Origin: Mycolicibacterium neoaurum VKM Ac-1815D
GTDB lineage: Bacteria; Actinomycetota; Actinomycetes; Mycobacteriales; Mycobacteriaceae
NCBI RefSeq assembly: GCF_000317305.3
Contig: NC_023036.2
Span: forward strand, 1,984,001-2,048,000
Length of the DNA: 64,000 nt
Direction: 5' to 3'
Position numbers and translations under genes: made by a program. Numbering within the stretch: position 1 is the first letter of the stretch; the number at the start of each line of letters is the position of its first letter. Below the pieces are notes generated by a model, which worked only from the letters and a program-made list of their open reading frames with translations, was not told the DNA's origin and did no database searches. This document shows, in pieces, positions 27,937 through 36,893 of this stretch.

Positions 27937-28304
27937 GGGGCTGAACGGTTTCGACTTCGCGCATCGAATCAAGGGAAGCGTGCCGGTGCAGGCAAGAGAC
28001 CACCGTAAGCGTCGTTGCAACCAATTAAGCGCCGATTCCAATCAGCGCGACTACGCCCTCGCTGCCTAAGCGACGGTGTGTCTGTCAGACCGGGAGCGCC
28101 CTCGGCCCGGACCCTGGCATCAGCTAGAGGGACCCACCCACGGGTTCGGTCGCGGGACCCGTGGGGACATCAAACAGCGACTGGGATCGTCATCTCGGCT
28201 TGTTCGCGTGACCGGGAGATCCGAGTAGAGACTTAGCGAACTGCGCACGGAGAAGTCTTGAGGGAATGCCGTAGGACCCGGGTTCAATTCCCGGCAGCTC
28301 CACA
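27937..28304 (+). ncRNA. ssrA: transfer-messenger RNA (tmRNA)
   Basis: The 5' end GGGGCTGAACGGTTTCGACT and the 3' end, with the T-loop GGGTTCAATTCCCGGCAGCTCC, pair as the tRNA-like acceptor domain; GGGGCTG pairs with CAGCTCC. The internal reading frame at 28031-28069 reads GCC GAT TCC ... GCT GCC TAA, encoding the degradation tag ADSNQRDYALAA, preceded by the alanine carried by tmRNA itself. The tag differs from the M. tuberculosis version (His to Asn, from memory). The length of about 368 bases is normal. A possible -10 (TAGTAT) lies near 27898. A strong terminator follows immediately. Confidence 0.96.
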
Positions 28305-28306
28305 AG

Positions 28307-28336
28307 AAAGGCCCGGACCGCGAGGTCCGGGCCTTT
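28307..28336 (+). terminator. Rho-independent terminator of ssrA
   Basis: A perfect 13-bp stem has arms AAAGGCCCGGACC (28307-28319) and its complement (28324-28336) around a GCGA tetraloop. It ends in a T-run and starts 3 bases after the tmRNA 3' end. Confidence 0.92.
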
Positions 28337-28473
28337 TTCGTGCGCTCACCTGACTCGTGCGCCGACTGCCGGCGCCATACGCGCGGCGCAGTACTCCGTT
28401 CGGTGACGCACAGTTTGCCAGGGCACCAGCCTGGTGCAATTAGGATCGGCGGCATGGGGCGAGGGGACAGTTG

Positions 28474-29394
28474 ATGGTCGGCGACAGCGCGCAGTCCGGG
28501 GATCAGGCCGGTTCGGGTATCGAGCCGCCGGTCGAACCGCGCATCCGCCGGGCCCTCGGCCTGCTGGAGCGGTTCGCGCCCGCGATCGGCGCCAAGTGGG
28601 CCACCGAGCTGTGGTGCACCCCGCCGCAGGTCGACGCCAGCCTGCGGATGCCGCCCGGGGTGCCGCCCAGTGAGCCGATCGAGGCCTTCTGGGACGGGCA
28701 TCGCATCGCGGGCGAGGCCTGGGGCGAGGGGCCCGCGGTCTACCTGGTGCACGGCTGGGGCGGTTGCCGCGCCCACCTCGGGGTTTTCGTCAAGCCACTG
28801 GTCAATGCCGGGCACCGCGTCATCGCCTTCGACCTGCCCGCGCACAACGACTCCGAGACCGGTTCGTTGGCCGAGGGACGCACGCATCTCGTGGAGTGCA
28901 CCGAGGCGTTCCGCGCCGTCGTCCGCACACACGGGCCCGCCCGCGCGGTGATCGCGCACTCGCTGGGCGCCAAGGCCGCCGCGTTGGCGTTGGCCCGTGG
29001 CACCGAGATCGAGCGCATGGTGTTCCTGGCGCCGATGGGTGACTTCGGGTTCTATCTGGACCTGTTCGCCGAGCGGCACGGATTCGGGCCGCGCATCCGC
29101 GACGGTCTGCACCGCCGGCTCAGCAAGCGCATCAAAATGCCGCTGTTCGACACCGATCTCGGGGTCATCGGGTCCAACCTGCAGACCCCGACACCGCTGC
29201 TGGTCATTCACGACCCCGATGACCCGGACGCGCCGTACCACTACAGCAAGGCGCTCATCGACGACTGGCCCGACGCGGAACTGGTCACCACCCGCGGTCT
29301 CGGCAGGCTGGCGCACTACCGGATTCTGCGGCACCGCGCGGCGATCAACGCCGGCGTCGACTTCATCGGCGCTGCGCAGCAATCAGCGGTCTGA
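28474..29394 (+). CDS. alpha/beta hydrolase
   Basis: The 306-residue protein starts at ATG 28474 with GAGGGGAC upstream. After an N-terminal helical part it has the oxyanion region VYLVHGWGGCRAHL, the nucleophile elbow VIAHSLGAKAA with the catalytic Ser, an acid in VIHDPDDPDAPYH and a terminal His in LGRLAHYRILR. Mycobacterial genomes carry many such esterase/lipase-like proteins. The substrate is unknown. Its end overlaps a small minus-strand gene by 32 bases. Confidence 0.85.
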   Translation: MVGDSAQSGDQAGSGIEPPVEPRIRRALGLLERFAPAIGAKWATELWCTPPQVDASLRMPPGVPPSEPIEAFWDGHRIAGEAWGEGPAVYLVHGWGGCRAHLGVFVKPLVNAGHRVIAFDLPAHNDSETGSLAEGRTHLVECTEAFRAVVRTHGPARAVIAHSLGAKAAALALARGTEIERMVFLAPMGDFGFYLDLFAERHGFGPRIRDGLHRRLSKRIKMPLFDTDLGVIGSNLQTPTPLLVIHDPDDPDAPYHYSKALIDDWPDAELVTTRGLGRLAHYRILRHRAAINAGVDFIGAAQQSAV

Positions 29395-29590
29395 CCGGAC
29401 CACGCACCACCGACCGGCGCGCCGCGACCAGGCGCATCAGCCGACGCCGCACCGGAGCGCCCGCCACCGACCCGAAGAGAAAACCGACCAGGAACACCCG
29501 GCGGGTGCGCGTCTGGCTACGCCTGCCGACGGCGTAACCGCCCGCCGCGGCCGCGGCGGCGACCACCACGATCAGCGCCAGTGTCCACAC
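29363..29590 (-). CDS. small basic membrane protein, unknown function
   Basis: From GTG 29590 the frame gives 75 residues. It has one N-terminal hydrophobic segment (WTLALIVVVAAAAAAGGYAVG), a second weaker one (FLVGFLFGSVAGAPV), and many Arg residues. It lies 45 bases downstream of the LigD-type polymerase gene on the same strand and overlaps the convergent hydrolase by 32 bases. No family was recognised. The coding status is plausible but unproven. Confidence 0.45.
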   Translation of the reverse strand: MWTLALIVVVAAAAAAGGYAVGRRSQTRTRRVFLVGFLFGSVAGAPVRRRLMRLVAARRSVVRGPVRPLIAAQRR

Positions 29591-29635
29591 CTGCCCAGTC
29601 CAACAGCGGCGGGCACCGCAGGGCAATGCTTGTGA

Positions 29636-30688
29636 TCAAACCGAGCCCTGCTCGCGTCGCGCCTTGGCCCGCCGTTTGCCCTCGTGCATGGCGGCGACCC
29701 GCGCCACCGGGATGGTGTGGCCCTGCGCGATCAGATCGGCAGGCAATCGCTGCGGCGCGGGCATCTCGGCCGCCCAGGGATCGCCGTCGCCGAGGCGCTC
29801 GAGTGCGGTGCGCACGGTGAAATCGGACGGGTGTACCTCGGGCAGCTCCGACCAGGACACCGGAAACGACACCGGGATGCCCGGTTTGAAGCGCGGACTG
29901 TAGGCGGCCGCCACCGTCGCCCCACCGGAGCGGGTGGCGTCGACGAACACCTTGCCCGCCCGGTCCTCGACGATGAAAGCCGTTGTGGCGATGGACGGAT
30001 CGAGGGCCTCGGCGCGCGCCGCGAGAGCCCGGGTCGCGGCGGCAACATCGTCGCCGGCCGCGTCCTCGGTGAGCGGCACGAAGATGTGCACTCCGCGCGA
30101 GCCGCTGGTTTTCACGGCGCCGGTCAAACCCGAATCGGCCAGGGCCTGGCGGACCAGCAGCGCCACCGCCACCACCGCGGCGAAGTCCGCACCGTCGGGT
30201 GGGTCGAGGTCCAGAATCAGATGGGTGGGGCGGTAGATGTCGGCGGCCAACCCCAGCGCCGGGTGGTATTCGATTGCCCGCTGGTTGGCCAGCCACAGCA
30301 GCGTGCGCCGGTCGTCGCACAGCGCGTAGTGGATCTCGCGGTGCGACGCCGCGGCCCACACCGGGACCGTCTTCACCCAGTCCGGCGTGTACTTGGGGAC
30401 GTTCTTCTGCATGAACGGTGCCCGGCCGCGCAATGCCCGTAGCACCGTCAGCGGCCGATCCGTCAGCACGGGCAGAATCCGGTCGGCGACCGCGTCCAGG
30501 TAGTCCACCAGGTCGCGCTTGGTGGCTCCGGCGTCGGGCCCGAGCGGCTGATCCAGGTTGGTCAGCTCGACGCCGGCACGCTGCTCGTCCGCGGTCATCA
30601 CTCCACTCCACCACAGGATCGGGCCCGGGCTGGCGCTCTCGACGAGCTCGTCGAATGAAGCTGTGAGTTTGCTGTCAGTTCGGTCCAC
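29636..30688 (-). CDS. LigD-type DNA polymerase/primase domain protein
   Basis: The 350-residue protein corresponds to the polymerase (AEP primase) domain of bacterial NHEJ ligase D. It has the catalytic DLDPPDG with D160 and D162, the nucleotide-binding KTSGSRGVHIFVPL (193-206) and TRSGGATVAAAYSPR. Stand-alone PolDom proteins are common in mycobacteria (Rv0269c and Rv3730c types) and fill in or prime at DNA ends with a preference for ribonucleotides. No ligase, nuclease or ku gene is adjacent. The start is GTG 30688, divergent from mmpL. Confidence 0.88.
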   Translation of the reverse strand: MDRTDSKLTASFDELVESASPGPILWWSGVMTADEQRAGVELTNLDQPLGPDAGATKRDLVDYLDAVADRILPVLTDRPLTVLRALRGRAPFMQKNVPKYTPDWVKTVPVWAAASHREIHYALCDDRRTLLWLANQRAIEYHPALGLAADIYRPTHLILDLDPPDGADFAAVVAVALLVRQALADSGLTGAVKTSGSRGVHIFVPLTEDAAGDDVAAATRALAARAEALDPSIATTAFIVEDRAGKVFVDATRSGGATVAAAYSPRFKPGIPVSFPVSWSELPEVHPSDFTVRTALERLGDGDPWAAEMPAPQRLPADLIAQGHTIPVARVAAMHEGKRRAKARREQGSV

Positions 30689-30712
30689 GAGTTGTCATGG
30701 TTAAACGGGCTA

Positions 30713-30723
30713 CGTAAGTTACG
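30713..30723. promoter_or_regulatory. palindrome CGTAA-G-TTACG between polymerase and mmpL genes
   Basis: A perfect 5-bp inverted repeat around a single G lies in the 72-base divergent region, 37 bases before the mmpL ATG. It could be a repressor operator controlling the transporter. It is short enough to be chance. Confidence 0.3.
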
Positions 30724-30760
30724 CGCAGTAGCGATTCTGTAACAGTGACGGGGCCATCGG

Positions 30761-33598
30761 ATGAATGCCAGCAATGGCCAGCGATCGAGAATTGCCCAGC
30801 TGATCCGCACGCTCGCCGTGCCGATCGTGCTGGCCTGGCTCGCCATCGTGGTGGCCACCAATGTGCTGGTTCCGTCCCTGGAAGAGGTCGGCGAGGCCAA
30901 CACCGTCGGGCTGAGCGCCCAGGATGCGCCGTCGATGATCGCGATGAAGCGCATCGGCGCCAACTTCGAGGAGTTCGACTCCGATTCCAACGCCATGGTG
31001 GTGTTGGAGGGCGACGAGCCACTCGGTGACGAGGCGCACCGCTACTACGACGGCCTGATCGACAGGTTCGAGTCCGACCCCGCCCACATCCAGCACGTGG
31101 CCGACTTCTGGGGTGACACCCTCACCGCGGCGGGCGCGCAGAGCGCCGATGGCAAGTCCGCCTACGTCCAGCTCTACCTGCACGGCAACCAGGGCCAGAC
31201 GCTGGCCAACGAATCGGTGGCCGCCGTCCGCGATATCGTCGCGCAGAACCCGCCGCCGCCGGGCCTGCACGTCTTCGTCACCGGTGGCGCACCGCTGATC
31301 TCGGATCAGCACCATGCCGGGGACAAGAGCATCTTCCTGGTCACGATGATCACCCTCGGGGTCATCCTGGCGATGCTGCTGATCGTGTACCGGTCCGTCG
31401 GCACCACCATCCTGATCCTGCTGATGGTGTTCGTCGAACTCGGCGCCGCCCGCGGCATCGTGGCGTTTCTGGCGAACTCCGGGCTCATCGGGCTGTCGAC
31501 CTTCGCGGTGAACCTGTTGACGCTGATGGTCATCGCCGCGGGCACGGACTATGCGATCTTCGCCGTCGGGCGCTATCAGGAGGCACGCGGCACCGGTGAG
31601 GACCGAGAGCCCGCCTACTACAGCATGTTCGGCGGGACCGCGCATGTGGTGCTGGGCTCCGGGCTGACCATCGCCGGGGCCATGCTGTGCCTGTCGTTCA
31701 CCCGGTTGCCCTATTTCCAGACCATGGGTGTGCCGTGTGCGATCGGCACCCTGGTGGCGGTGCTCGCGGCGCTGACGCTGGGGCCCGCGGTCATCACGAT
31801 CGGCAGCCGGTTCGGGCGTTTCGAACCCAAGCGGGCCATCCGGTCGCGGGGGTGGCGGCGCATCGGGGTTACGGTGGTGCGCTGGCCAGGACCGGTCTTG
31901 GTGGCGACGCTGGCGTTGGCGCTGATCGGCCTGGTCACCCTGCCCGGCTACAAGACCAATTACGATGCCCGTCGTTACCTGCCCACCGATCTGACGGCCA
32001 ACGTCGGATATGCGGCCGCCGAGCGGCATTTCGGCGCCGCCCGGATGAACCCCGAACTGCTGATGGTGGAAAGCGACCGGGACCTGCGCAACCCGGCGGA
32101 CTTCCTGGTCATCAACAAGATCGCGAAGTCGATCCTGGCCGTGCCCGGCGTCGCGCGGGTGCAGACCATCACCCGGCCCAACGGGAAACCCATCGAGCAC
32201 ACCACGATTCCGTTCATGCTCAGCCAGCAGGGCGCCACCCAGACCATGAACGAGAAGTACCGCGAGGACCAGTTCGCGGACATGTTGCGCCAGGCCGACG
32301 ATATGCAGACCAATATCGAGACGATGGAGCAGATGGCGGCCGTCACCCAACAGATGGCCGACGTCACGCACTCGATGGTCGAGAAGACCGAGAATCTGAC
32401 CGCCGACACGGCCGATCTGCGCGACTACATCGCCAACTTCGACGATTTCATGCGTCCGCTGCGCAACTACTTCTACTGGGAGCCGCACTGTTACGACATC
32501 CCGGCCTGCCATGCGCTGCGCTCGGTGTTCGACACGCTCGACGGAATCGACGTGCTGACAACCGATATCGAGACCGTACTCCCGGACCTGCAGCATCTGG
32601 ACACCCTGATGCCGCAGTTGGCCGAGATCATGCCGCAGAACATCGAGGTGCTGAAGAGCACCCGAGAGTCGATGCTGCTGATGTATCAGACCCAGAAGGG
32701 TATGCAGGACCAGGGTTCGGCCATGCAGGAGAACTCGAGCGCCATGGGGGAGGCGTTCGACGATGCCCGCAATGACGACACGTTCTACCTTCCGCCGGAG
32801 GCCTTCGACAACGAGGACTTCAAGCGCGGGATGGACAACTTCATCTCACCGGACGGAAAGTCGGTGCGGTTCATCATCAGTCACGACGGTGATCCGGCCA
32901 CTCCGGAGGGCATCGCCCACGTCGACCCGATCAAACAGGCCGCCCGCGAGGCCATCAAGGGCACGCCGTTGGAGGGATCGAAGGTGTTCCTCGCCGGGAC
33001 CGCGGCCACCTACAAGGACATGCACGACGGTGCGCAGTGGGATCTGGTGATCGCCGGAATTGCTGCGTCTGCGCTGATTTTCGTGATCATGTTGCTGATC
33101 ACCCGCAGCCTGGTGGCGGCGGCCGTCATCGTCGGCACGGTGTTGCTGTCCCTCGGGGCATCCTTCGGCATGTCGGTGCTGCTGTGGCAGCACGTGCTCG
33201 GCCTCGAACTGCACTGGATGGTGCTGCCGATGTCGGTGATCTTGCTGCTCGCTGTCGGCTCGGATTACAACCTGCTGCTGGTGAGCCGGTTCAAGGAGGA
33301 GCTGCACGGTGGGCTGAAGACCGGCATCATCCGGGCGATGGCGGGCACCGGTTCGGTGGTCACCTCGGCGGGGCTGGTGTTCGCGTTCACCATGGCCTCG
33401 TTCGCGTTCAGTGACCTGACGGTGATGGCACAGGTCGGTACGACCATCGCGCTGGGGCTGTTGTTCGACACCCTGGTGGTGCGCTCGTTCATGACGCCCG
33501 CGGTGGCCGCGCTGCTGGGCCGCTGGTTCTGGTGGCCCAAGATCATCCGGTCGGAGGCCTCCCGTCGCCGGCTGGCCGACAGCGGCGTCAGGGTCTGA
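30761..33598 (+). CDS. MmpL-family RND transporter
   Basis: The 945-residue protein has the MmpL layout: an N-terminal span ([20 protein letters not shown]), a periplasmic porter domain, a bundle of spans with the proton-relay [19 protein letters not shown], a second porter domain containing a long helical coiled-coil stretch (about residues 490-660, rich in Met/Gln/Thr and including [20 protein letters not shown]), and a second bundle with [15 protein letters not shown]. Asp-Tyr pairs in both bundles are the conserved proton couplers. MmpLs export lipids or siderophores. The coiled-coil type resembles MmpL4/5, which normally have an MmpS partner. No mmpS gene is adjacent here. Confidence 0.92.
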   Translation: MNASNGQRSRIAQLIRTLAVPIVLAWLAIVVATNVLVPSLEEVGEANTVGLSAQDAPSMIAMKRIGANFEEFDSDSNAMVVLEGDEPLGDEAHRYYDGLIDRFESDPAHIQHVADFWGDTLTAAGAQSADGKSAYVQLYLHGNQGQTLANESVAAVRDIVAQNPPPPGLHVFVTGGAPLISDQHHAGDKSIFLVTMITLGVILAMLLIVYRSVGTTILILLMVFVELGAARGIVAFLANSGLIGLSTFAVNLLTLMVIAAGTDYAIFAVGRYQEARGTGEDREPAYYSMFGGTAHVVLGSGLTIAGAMLCLSFTRLPYFQTMGVPCAIGTLVAVLAALTLGPAVITIGSRFGRFEPKRAIRSRGWRRIGVTVVRWPGPVLVATLALALIGLVTLPGYKTNYDARRYLPTDLTANVGYAAAERHFGAARMNPELLMVESDRDLRNPADFLVINKIAKSILAVPGVARVQTITRPNGKPIEHTTIPFMLSQQGATQTMNEKYREDQFADMLRQADDMQTNIETMEQMAAVTQQMADVTHSMVEKTENLTADTADLRDYIANFDDFMRPLRNYFYWEPHCYDIPACHALRSVFDTLDGIDVLTTDIETVLPDLQHLDTLMPQLAEIMPQNIEVLKSTRESMLLMYQTQKGMQDQGSAMQENSSAMGEAFDDARNDDTFYLPPEAFDNEDFKRGMDNFISPDGKSVRFIISHDGDPATPEGIAHVDPIKQAAREAIKGTPLEGSKVFLAGTAATYKDMHDGAQWDLVIAGIAASALIFVIMLLITRSLVAAAVIVGTVLLSLGASFGMSVLLWQHVLGLELHWMVLPMSVILLLAVGSDYNLLLVSRFKEELHGGLKTGIIRAMAGTGSVVTSAGLVFAFTMASFAFSDLTVMAQVGTTIALGLLFDTLVVRSFMTPAVAALLGRWFWWPKIIRSEASRRRLADSGVRV

Positions 33599-33638
33599 CG
33601 ATTCCCGCTCAGCAGGGCAGAGCCCGTACGCTACCTCG

Positions 33639-35069
33639 GTGAACGCGATCGACCCCGACAAGCTGGCCACCTGCCTGCAGGTGCTCGCCGACGTCGAGGG
33701 ATTACCCCCTGAGCACCCCGATGCCGTGGCCGTGCGCCGCGCCACCGCCGGGATCTTCAAGTCGGTGCGCAAGGCCCGCCGAGCTGCCAAGCGTGACGAG
33801 GTGGCCGCCGCCGACCGCGCCGTCATCGCCGCCACCGCCACCGGAGCGCCCGGGCGCATCGACGACGAGACCGCCGGCCTGCCGCTGGTCTCTGCCACCG
33901 CCGGCGCCTCGGCGGGCACCCTGCTGCGCAGCCGGGCCTGCTACGTCTGCAAGAAGCATCACACCGTCGTCGACGCCTTCTACCATCAGCTCTGCCCCGA
34001 GTGCGCGGCGTTCAACCACGCCAAGCGCGATGCCCGTACCGATCTGACCGGACGGCGGGCCCTGCTCACCGGGGGGCGCGCCAAGATCGGCATGTACATC
34101 GCGCTGCGGCTGCTCCGAGACGGGGCGCACACCACCATCACCACCCGCTTCCCCAACGATGCGGTGCGCCGTTTCGCGGCGATGGAGGACAGCGCGGACT
34201 GGCTGCACCGGCTGCGGGTCGTCGGTATCGACCTGCGTGACCCGGCCCAGGTCGTCGCGCTGGCCGATACCGTCGCCGCCGCCGGGCCGCTCGACATCCT
34301 GATCAACAATGCCGCCCAGACCGTGCGCCGCTCGCCGGGCTCGTACTCGGCGCTGGTCGAGGCCGAGCGCACCCCGCCGCCGGAACTGGTCTCCAAACTG
34401 GTCGACGTCATCTCCTTCGACCGGGTCAGCGACGCGCACCCGGCGGCCCTGACCGGCAGCCTGGGCGAGCACCAGACCCCGCACGCACTCACCCAGCTGG
34501 CGCTGGCCGCCCGCAGCGCCTCCCCGGAGCGCATCGCCGCGGGCACCGCTATCGACGCCGGCGGGTTGTTGCCGGATACCGCGTCGGTGAACAGCTGGAC
34601 CCAGCATGTCGACGAGATCGACGCGATGGAACTGCTCGAGGTGCAGCTGTGCAACCAGACCGCACCGTTCATCCTGGTCAGCCGGTTGCGCCCGGCGATG
34701 GCGGCGGCCGCGGCGCGGCGCAAGTACGTCGTCAACGTCTCGGCGATGGAAGGTCAGTTCGGCCGCAAGTACAAGGGGCCGGGCCACCCGCACACCAATA
34801 TGGCCAAGGCCGCGCTGAACATGCTCACCCGCACCAGCGCCGCCGAGATGCTGGAGACCGACGGCATCCTGATGACCGCGGTCGATACCGGCTGGATCAC
34901 CGACGAGCGCCCGCACCCGACCAAGCTCCGGCTGGCCGAGGAGGGTTTCCACGCCCCGCTCGACCTGGTCGACGGTGCCGCCCGGGTGTATGACCCGATC
35001 GTGCGGGGTGAGGCCGGCGAGGACCTCCACGGTTGCTTCCTCAAGGATTACGCCAAGGCCGACTGGTGA
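33639..35069 (+). CDS. zinc-ribbon-containing SDR-family protein
   Basis: The 476-residue protein starts at GTG 33639. Residues 1-90 are helical and basic. A CYVC ... CPEC cysteine quartet (about residues 104-128) probably binds zinc. A Rossmann fold with RRALLTGGRAKIGMYIALRLL follows, then INNAAQT, the usual N-A-G position. The active-site Ser is present (VVNVSAMEG), but where Y-x-x-x-K is expected the sequence reads HTNMAKAAL, with Lys but no Tyr. The N-terminal zinc module and missing Tyr make it a non-standard SDR. The role is unknown. Confidence 0.8.
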   Translation: MNAIDPDKLATCLQVLADVEGLPPEHPDAVAVRRATAGIFKSVRKARRAAKRDEVAAADRAVIAATATGAPGRIDDETAGLPLVSATAGASAGTLLRSRACYVCKKHHTVVDAFYHQLCPECAAFNHAKRDARTDLTGRRALLTGGRAKIGMYIALRLLRDGAHTTITTRFPNDAVRRFAAMEDSADWLHRLRVVGIDLRDPAQVVALADTVAAAGPLDILINNAAQTVRRSPGSYSALVEAERTPPPELVSKLVDVISFDRVSDAHPAALTGSLGEHQTPHALTQLALAARSASPERIAAGTAIDAGGLLPDTASVNSWTQHVDEIDAMELLEVQLCNQTAPFILVSRLRPAMAAAAARRKYVVNVSAMEGQFGRKYKGPGHPHTNMAKAALNMLTRTSAAEMLETDGILMTAVDTGWITDERPHPTKLRLAEEGFHAPLDLVDGAARVYDPIVRGEAGEDLHGCFLKDYAKADW

Positions 35070-35070
35070 C

Positions 35071-35820
35071 TCAGATCTGTAGCTTCCCGCCGTGCACCGC
35101 CAGTTCGGCTCCGGTCATATAGCTGCTCTGGTCCGTGGCCAAAAACAGGACGGCCGAGGCGATTTCGTCGACATGGCCGAGGCGGTGCAGCACCACACCG
35201 GCGGACAGACCGTCCAACAGCGCCTTCTCCTGCTCGGCGTCGCCGGCCAATCCGGTCAGGCCGGGCGTCTCGATGGGGCCGGGGACGATGGTGTTGACCC
35301 GGATGTTGCGGTTGGCCAGTTCGGCGGCCCAGGTGCGTCCCAGTGAGCGGATGGCTGCCTTGGATGCCGCGTAGAGGCCGAAGCTGGGGGTCGCCTCGGT
35401 GGCGGCCGTGGATCCGGTCAGGATGACCGATGCGCCGTCGTTGAGCAGGGGGAGCATCTTCTGCACGGTGAACACCGTGCCGGCGACATTGCGATCGAAG
35501 TTGTCGCGGTAGTGCTGTTCGGTCACCTCGGCCAGCGTCGCGAAGTCGCCACCACCGGCGTTGGCGTAGAGAACGTCCAGTCCGCGTCCGGCCGCGGTGA
35601 TGGCGTCGGCGAGAATGTCCAGGTCGGCGACCTTGCTGATATCGCCCTGCACCGTGTGGGCGCGCGGGCCGATGGCGGCGACGGCCTCGTCGAGGCGGGT
35701 GCGATCGCGTCCGGTGACGAAGACCTCGGCGCCCTCGGCGGCGAATCGCTTGGCGCCGGCCAGGCCGATGCCGGAGGTGCCGCCGGTCACCAGCGCTGTC
35801 TTGCCGTCGAGCTGTCCCAT
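35071..35820 (-). CDS. short-chain dehydrogenase/reductase
   Basis: This 249-residue classical SDR has the cofactor loop TGGTSGIG (residues 12-19), the structural Asn region LYANAGGG (normally NNAG), and the catalytic triad Ser137 with Tyr150 and Lys154 in YAASK. The absence of a basic residue after the Gly-rich motif and the presence of TGRDR suggest NADP(H) use. It is preceded by a GTGA-N4-TCAC element shared with the neighbouring gene, and a MarR gene lies upstream, so it is likely in the same regulon. Substrate unknown. Confidence 0.9.
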   Translation of the reverse strand: MGQLDGKTALVTGGTSGIGLAGAKRFAAEGAEVFVTGRDRTRLDEAVAAIGPRAHTVQGDISKVADLDILADAITAAGRGLDVLYANAGGGDFATLAEVTEQHYRDNFDRNVAGTVFTVQKMLPLLNDGASVILTGSTAATEATPSFGLYAASKAAIRSLGRTWAAELANRNIRVNTIVPGPIETPGLTGLAGDAEQEKALLDGLSAGVVLHRLGHVDEIASAVLFLATDQSSYMTGAELAVHGGKLQI

Positions 35821-35862
35821 GATCGTTCCTTTCGTCGAAGTGCTACGACGATCAGAACGTTA

Positions 35863-35876
35863 CGTGACGTATCACC
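35863..35876. promoter_or_regulatory. GTGA-N4-TCAC element upstream of SDR gene
   Basis: GTGA-CGTA-TCAC (35864-35875) lies 44 bases upstream of the SDR start. It overlaps an 11-base palindrome TACGT-G-ACGTA. The same half sites with the same spacing occur at 36264 next to the MarR gene. Confidence 0.45.
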
Positions 35877-36247
35877 TATTCCGTGGGTGGTCCGGTCAGC
35901 ACCGTCCACAGGTCGGTGATGTGCCCGTCGGTGATCAGGGCGACGTCGAATCCGGTCATCACCGCGACATCGTCCTCGTCGCGGCGCACCTCCCAGGCCA
36001 GGAAGCCGAAGCCGCGGGTCTGGCGGACCGGTCCTGCCGCCGTGAAGTGCATACCGGTCAGGCCCGCTTGCAGTTGAGCCGCTTTGCTATTGAGGGCGTC
36101 ATGCCCGGTGACGACGCCCTCGTCGTCGGTCCATCGGACTTCTTCGGCGTAGGTGGCGACAATGGCGTCGGCGCGCGCCCGCGGGTCGCGCTCGTTGAAG
36201 ACGGCGAGCAGGTTCGCCTGCATCAGGTCGCTGACGGTAGCGCTCAT
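35876..36247 (-). CDS. SnoaL/NTF2-like protein
   Basis: The 123-residue protein starts MSATVSDLMQANLLAVFNER at ATG 36247 behind an excellent GAGGAGG site. The pattern NERDPRARADAIVATYAEEVRWTDDEGVVTGHDALNSKAAQL, then strands ending ALITDGHITDLWTVL, is the NTF2/SnoaL fold with a catalytic-pocket style Asp/His set. It lies between a MarR regulator and an SDR on the same strand, each with a GTGA-N4-TCAC site. A role in oxidised-lipid or small-molecule isomerisation or hydrolysis is possible but unproven. Confidence 0.82.
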   Translation of the reverse strand: MSATVSDLMQANLLAVFNERDPRARADAIVATYAEEVRWTDDEGVVTGHDALNSKAAQLQAGLTGMHFTAAGPVRQTRGFGFLAWEVRRDEDDVAVMTGFDVALITDGHITDLWTVLTGPPTE

Positions 36248-36263
36248 CGGAGCCTCCTCATTG

Positions 36264-36277
36264 GGTGACAAATCACC
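36264..36277. promoter_or_regulatory. inverted repeat GGTGA-CAAA-TCACC, candidate MarR operator
   Basis: A perfect 5-bp inverted repeat with a 4-base spacer lies between the MarR stop (36281) and the ATG of the NTF2-like gene (36247), upstream of that gene's ribosome site. The shared GTGA/TCAC half sites with 35863 suggest that one regulator, most simply the adjacent MarR protein, controls both promoters. Confidence 0.5.
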
Positions 36278-36280
36278 ATT

Positions 36281-36790
36281 CTAGTGCGGTGTGGGCGGCA
36301 GCGAACTGTTCAGATTGAGATTGACGTGGATATGTTCCAGGGCGGTGGTGAACGGCGCCAGCAGGGGAGCGGGCAGCGCGTCGAAGAACAGCCGGCGGAC
36401 CAGGTCGACGTGCGCGGGCGCGGCCTCCTCGATGGCCGCCCGGCCTTGGGTGGTCAGCACCACGTTCGTGGTGCGGGCATCCTCGGTGCCGGCTTCGCGC
36501 CGGGTAAGTCCGCGTTGTTCCATCCGACGCAACTGATGGGACACCCGGCTGCGCTCCCAGCCGATATGGGCGGCCAGATCACCCACCCGCATACCGTCCT
36601 CGGCAGCGCCGCTCAGGGCCACCAGCACGTGGTAATCCGACAGCGACAGCCCGGAATCGGCCTGCAGCTGCCGGTTCATCTCGTAGTCCATCCGCAGCTG
36701 GACACGCATGAAGGCGACCCAGGCGCGCTGCTGTTCGGGGGTCAGCCATGCCGACCGGCCGTTTCGTGATGTGTCCCGCTTCGTCGCCAC
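36281..36790 (-). CDS. MarR-family transcriptional regulator
   Basis: From GTG 36790 the product is 169 residues (a GTG at 36817 would add nine). It has the MarR winged-helix core: ADSGLSLSDYHVLVALSGA, MRVGDLAAHIGWERSRVSHQLRRMEQRGLTRRE (recognition helix), and the wing DARTTNVVLTTQGRAAIEEA. MarR proteins usually repress efflux or detoxification genes as dimers binding palindromes. The two downstream genes (NTF2-like, SDR) each have a GTGA-N4-TCAC palindrome and are the likely targets. Confidence 0.88.
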   Translation of the reverse strand: MATKRDTSRNGRSAWLTPEQQRAWVAFMRVQLRMDYEMNRQLQADSGLSLSDYHVLVALSGAAEDGMRVGDLAAHIGWERSRVSHQLRRMEQRGLTRREAGTEDARTTNVVLTTQGRAAIEEAAPAHVDLVRRLFFDALPAPLLAPFTTALEHIHVNLNLNSSLPPTPH

Positions 36791-36893
36791 GCCGCCGAGT
36801 ATGCCGCCCCAGTGCACGGTTCGGCGGTATCCGGTACGCGCAGCGTTTGCTCGCCGATGTTTCAGTTACAAGATCAACGGGCAGCATGATGTG

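Noticed and set aside
30719-32596. 625-codon minus-strand open frame opposite mmpL
   Set aside because: Antisense of the MmpL coding sequence; low-complexity and without motifs.
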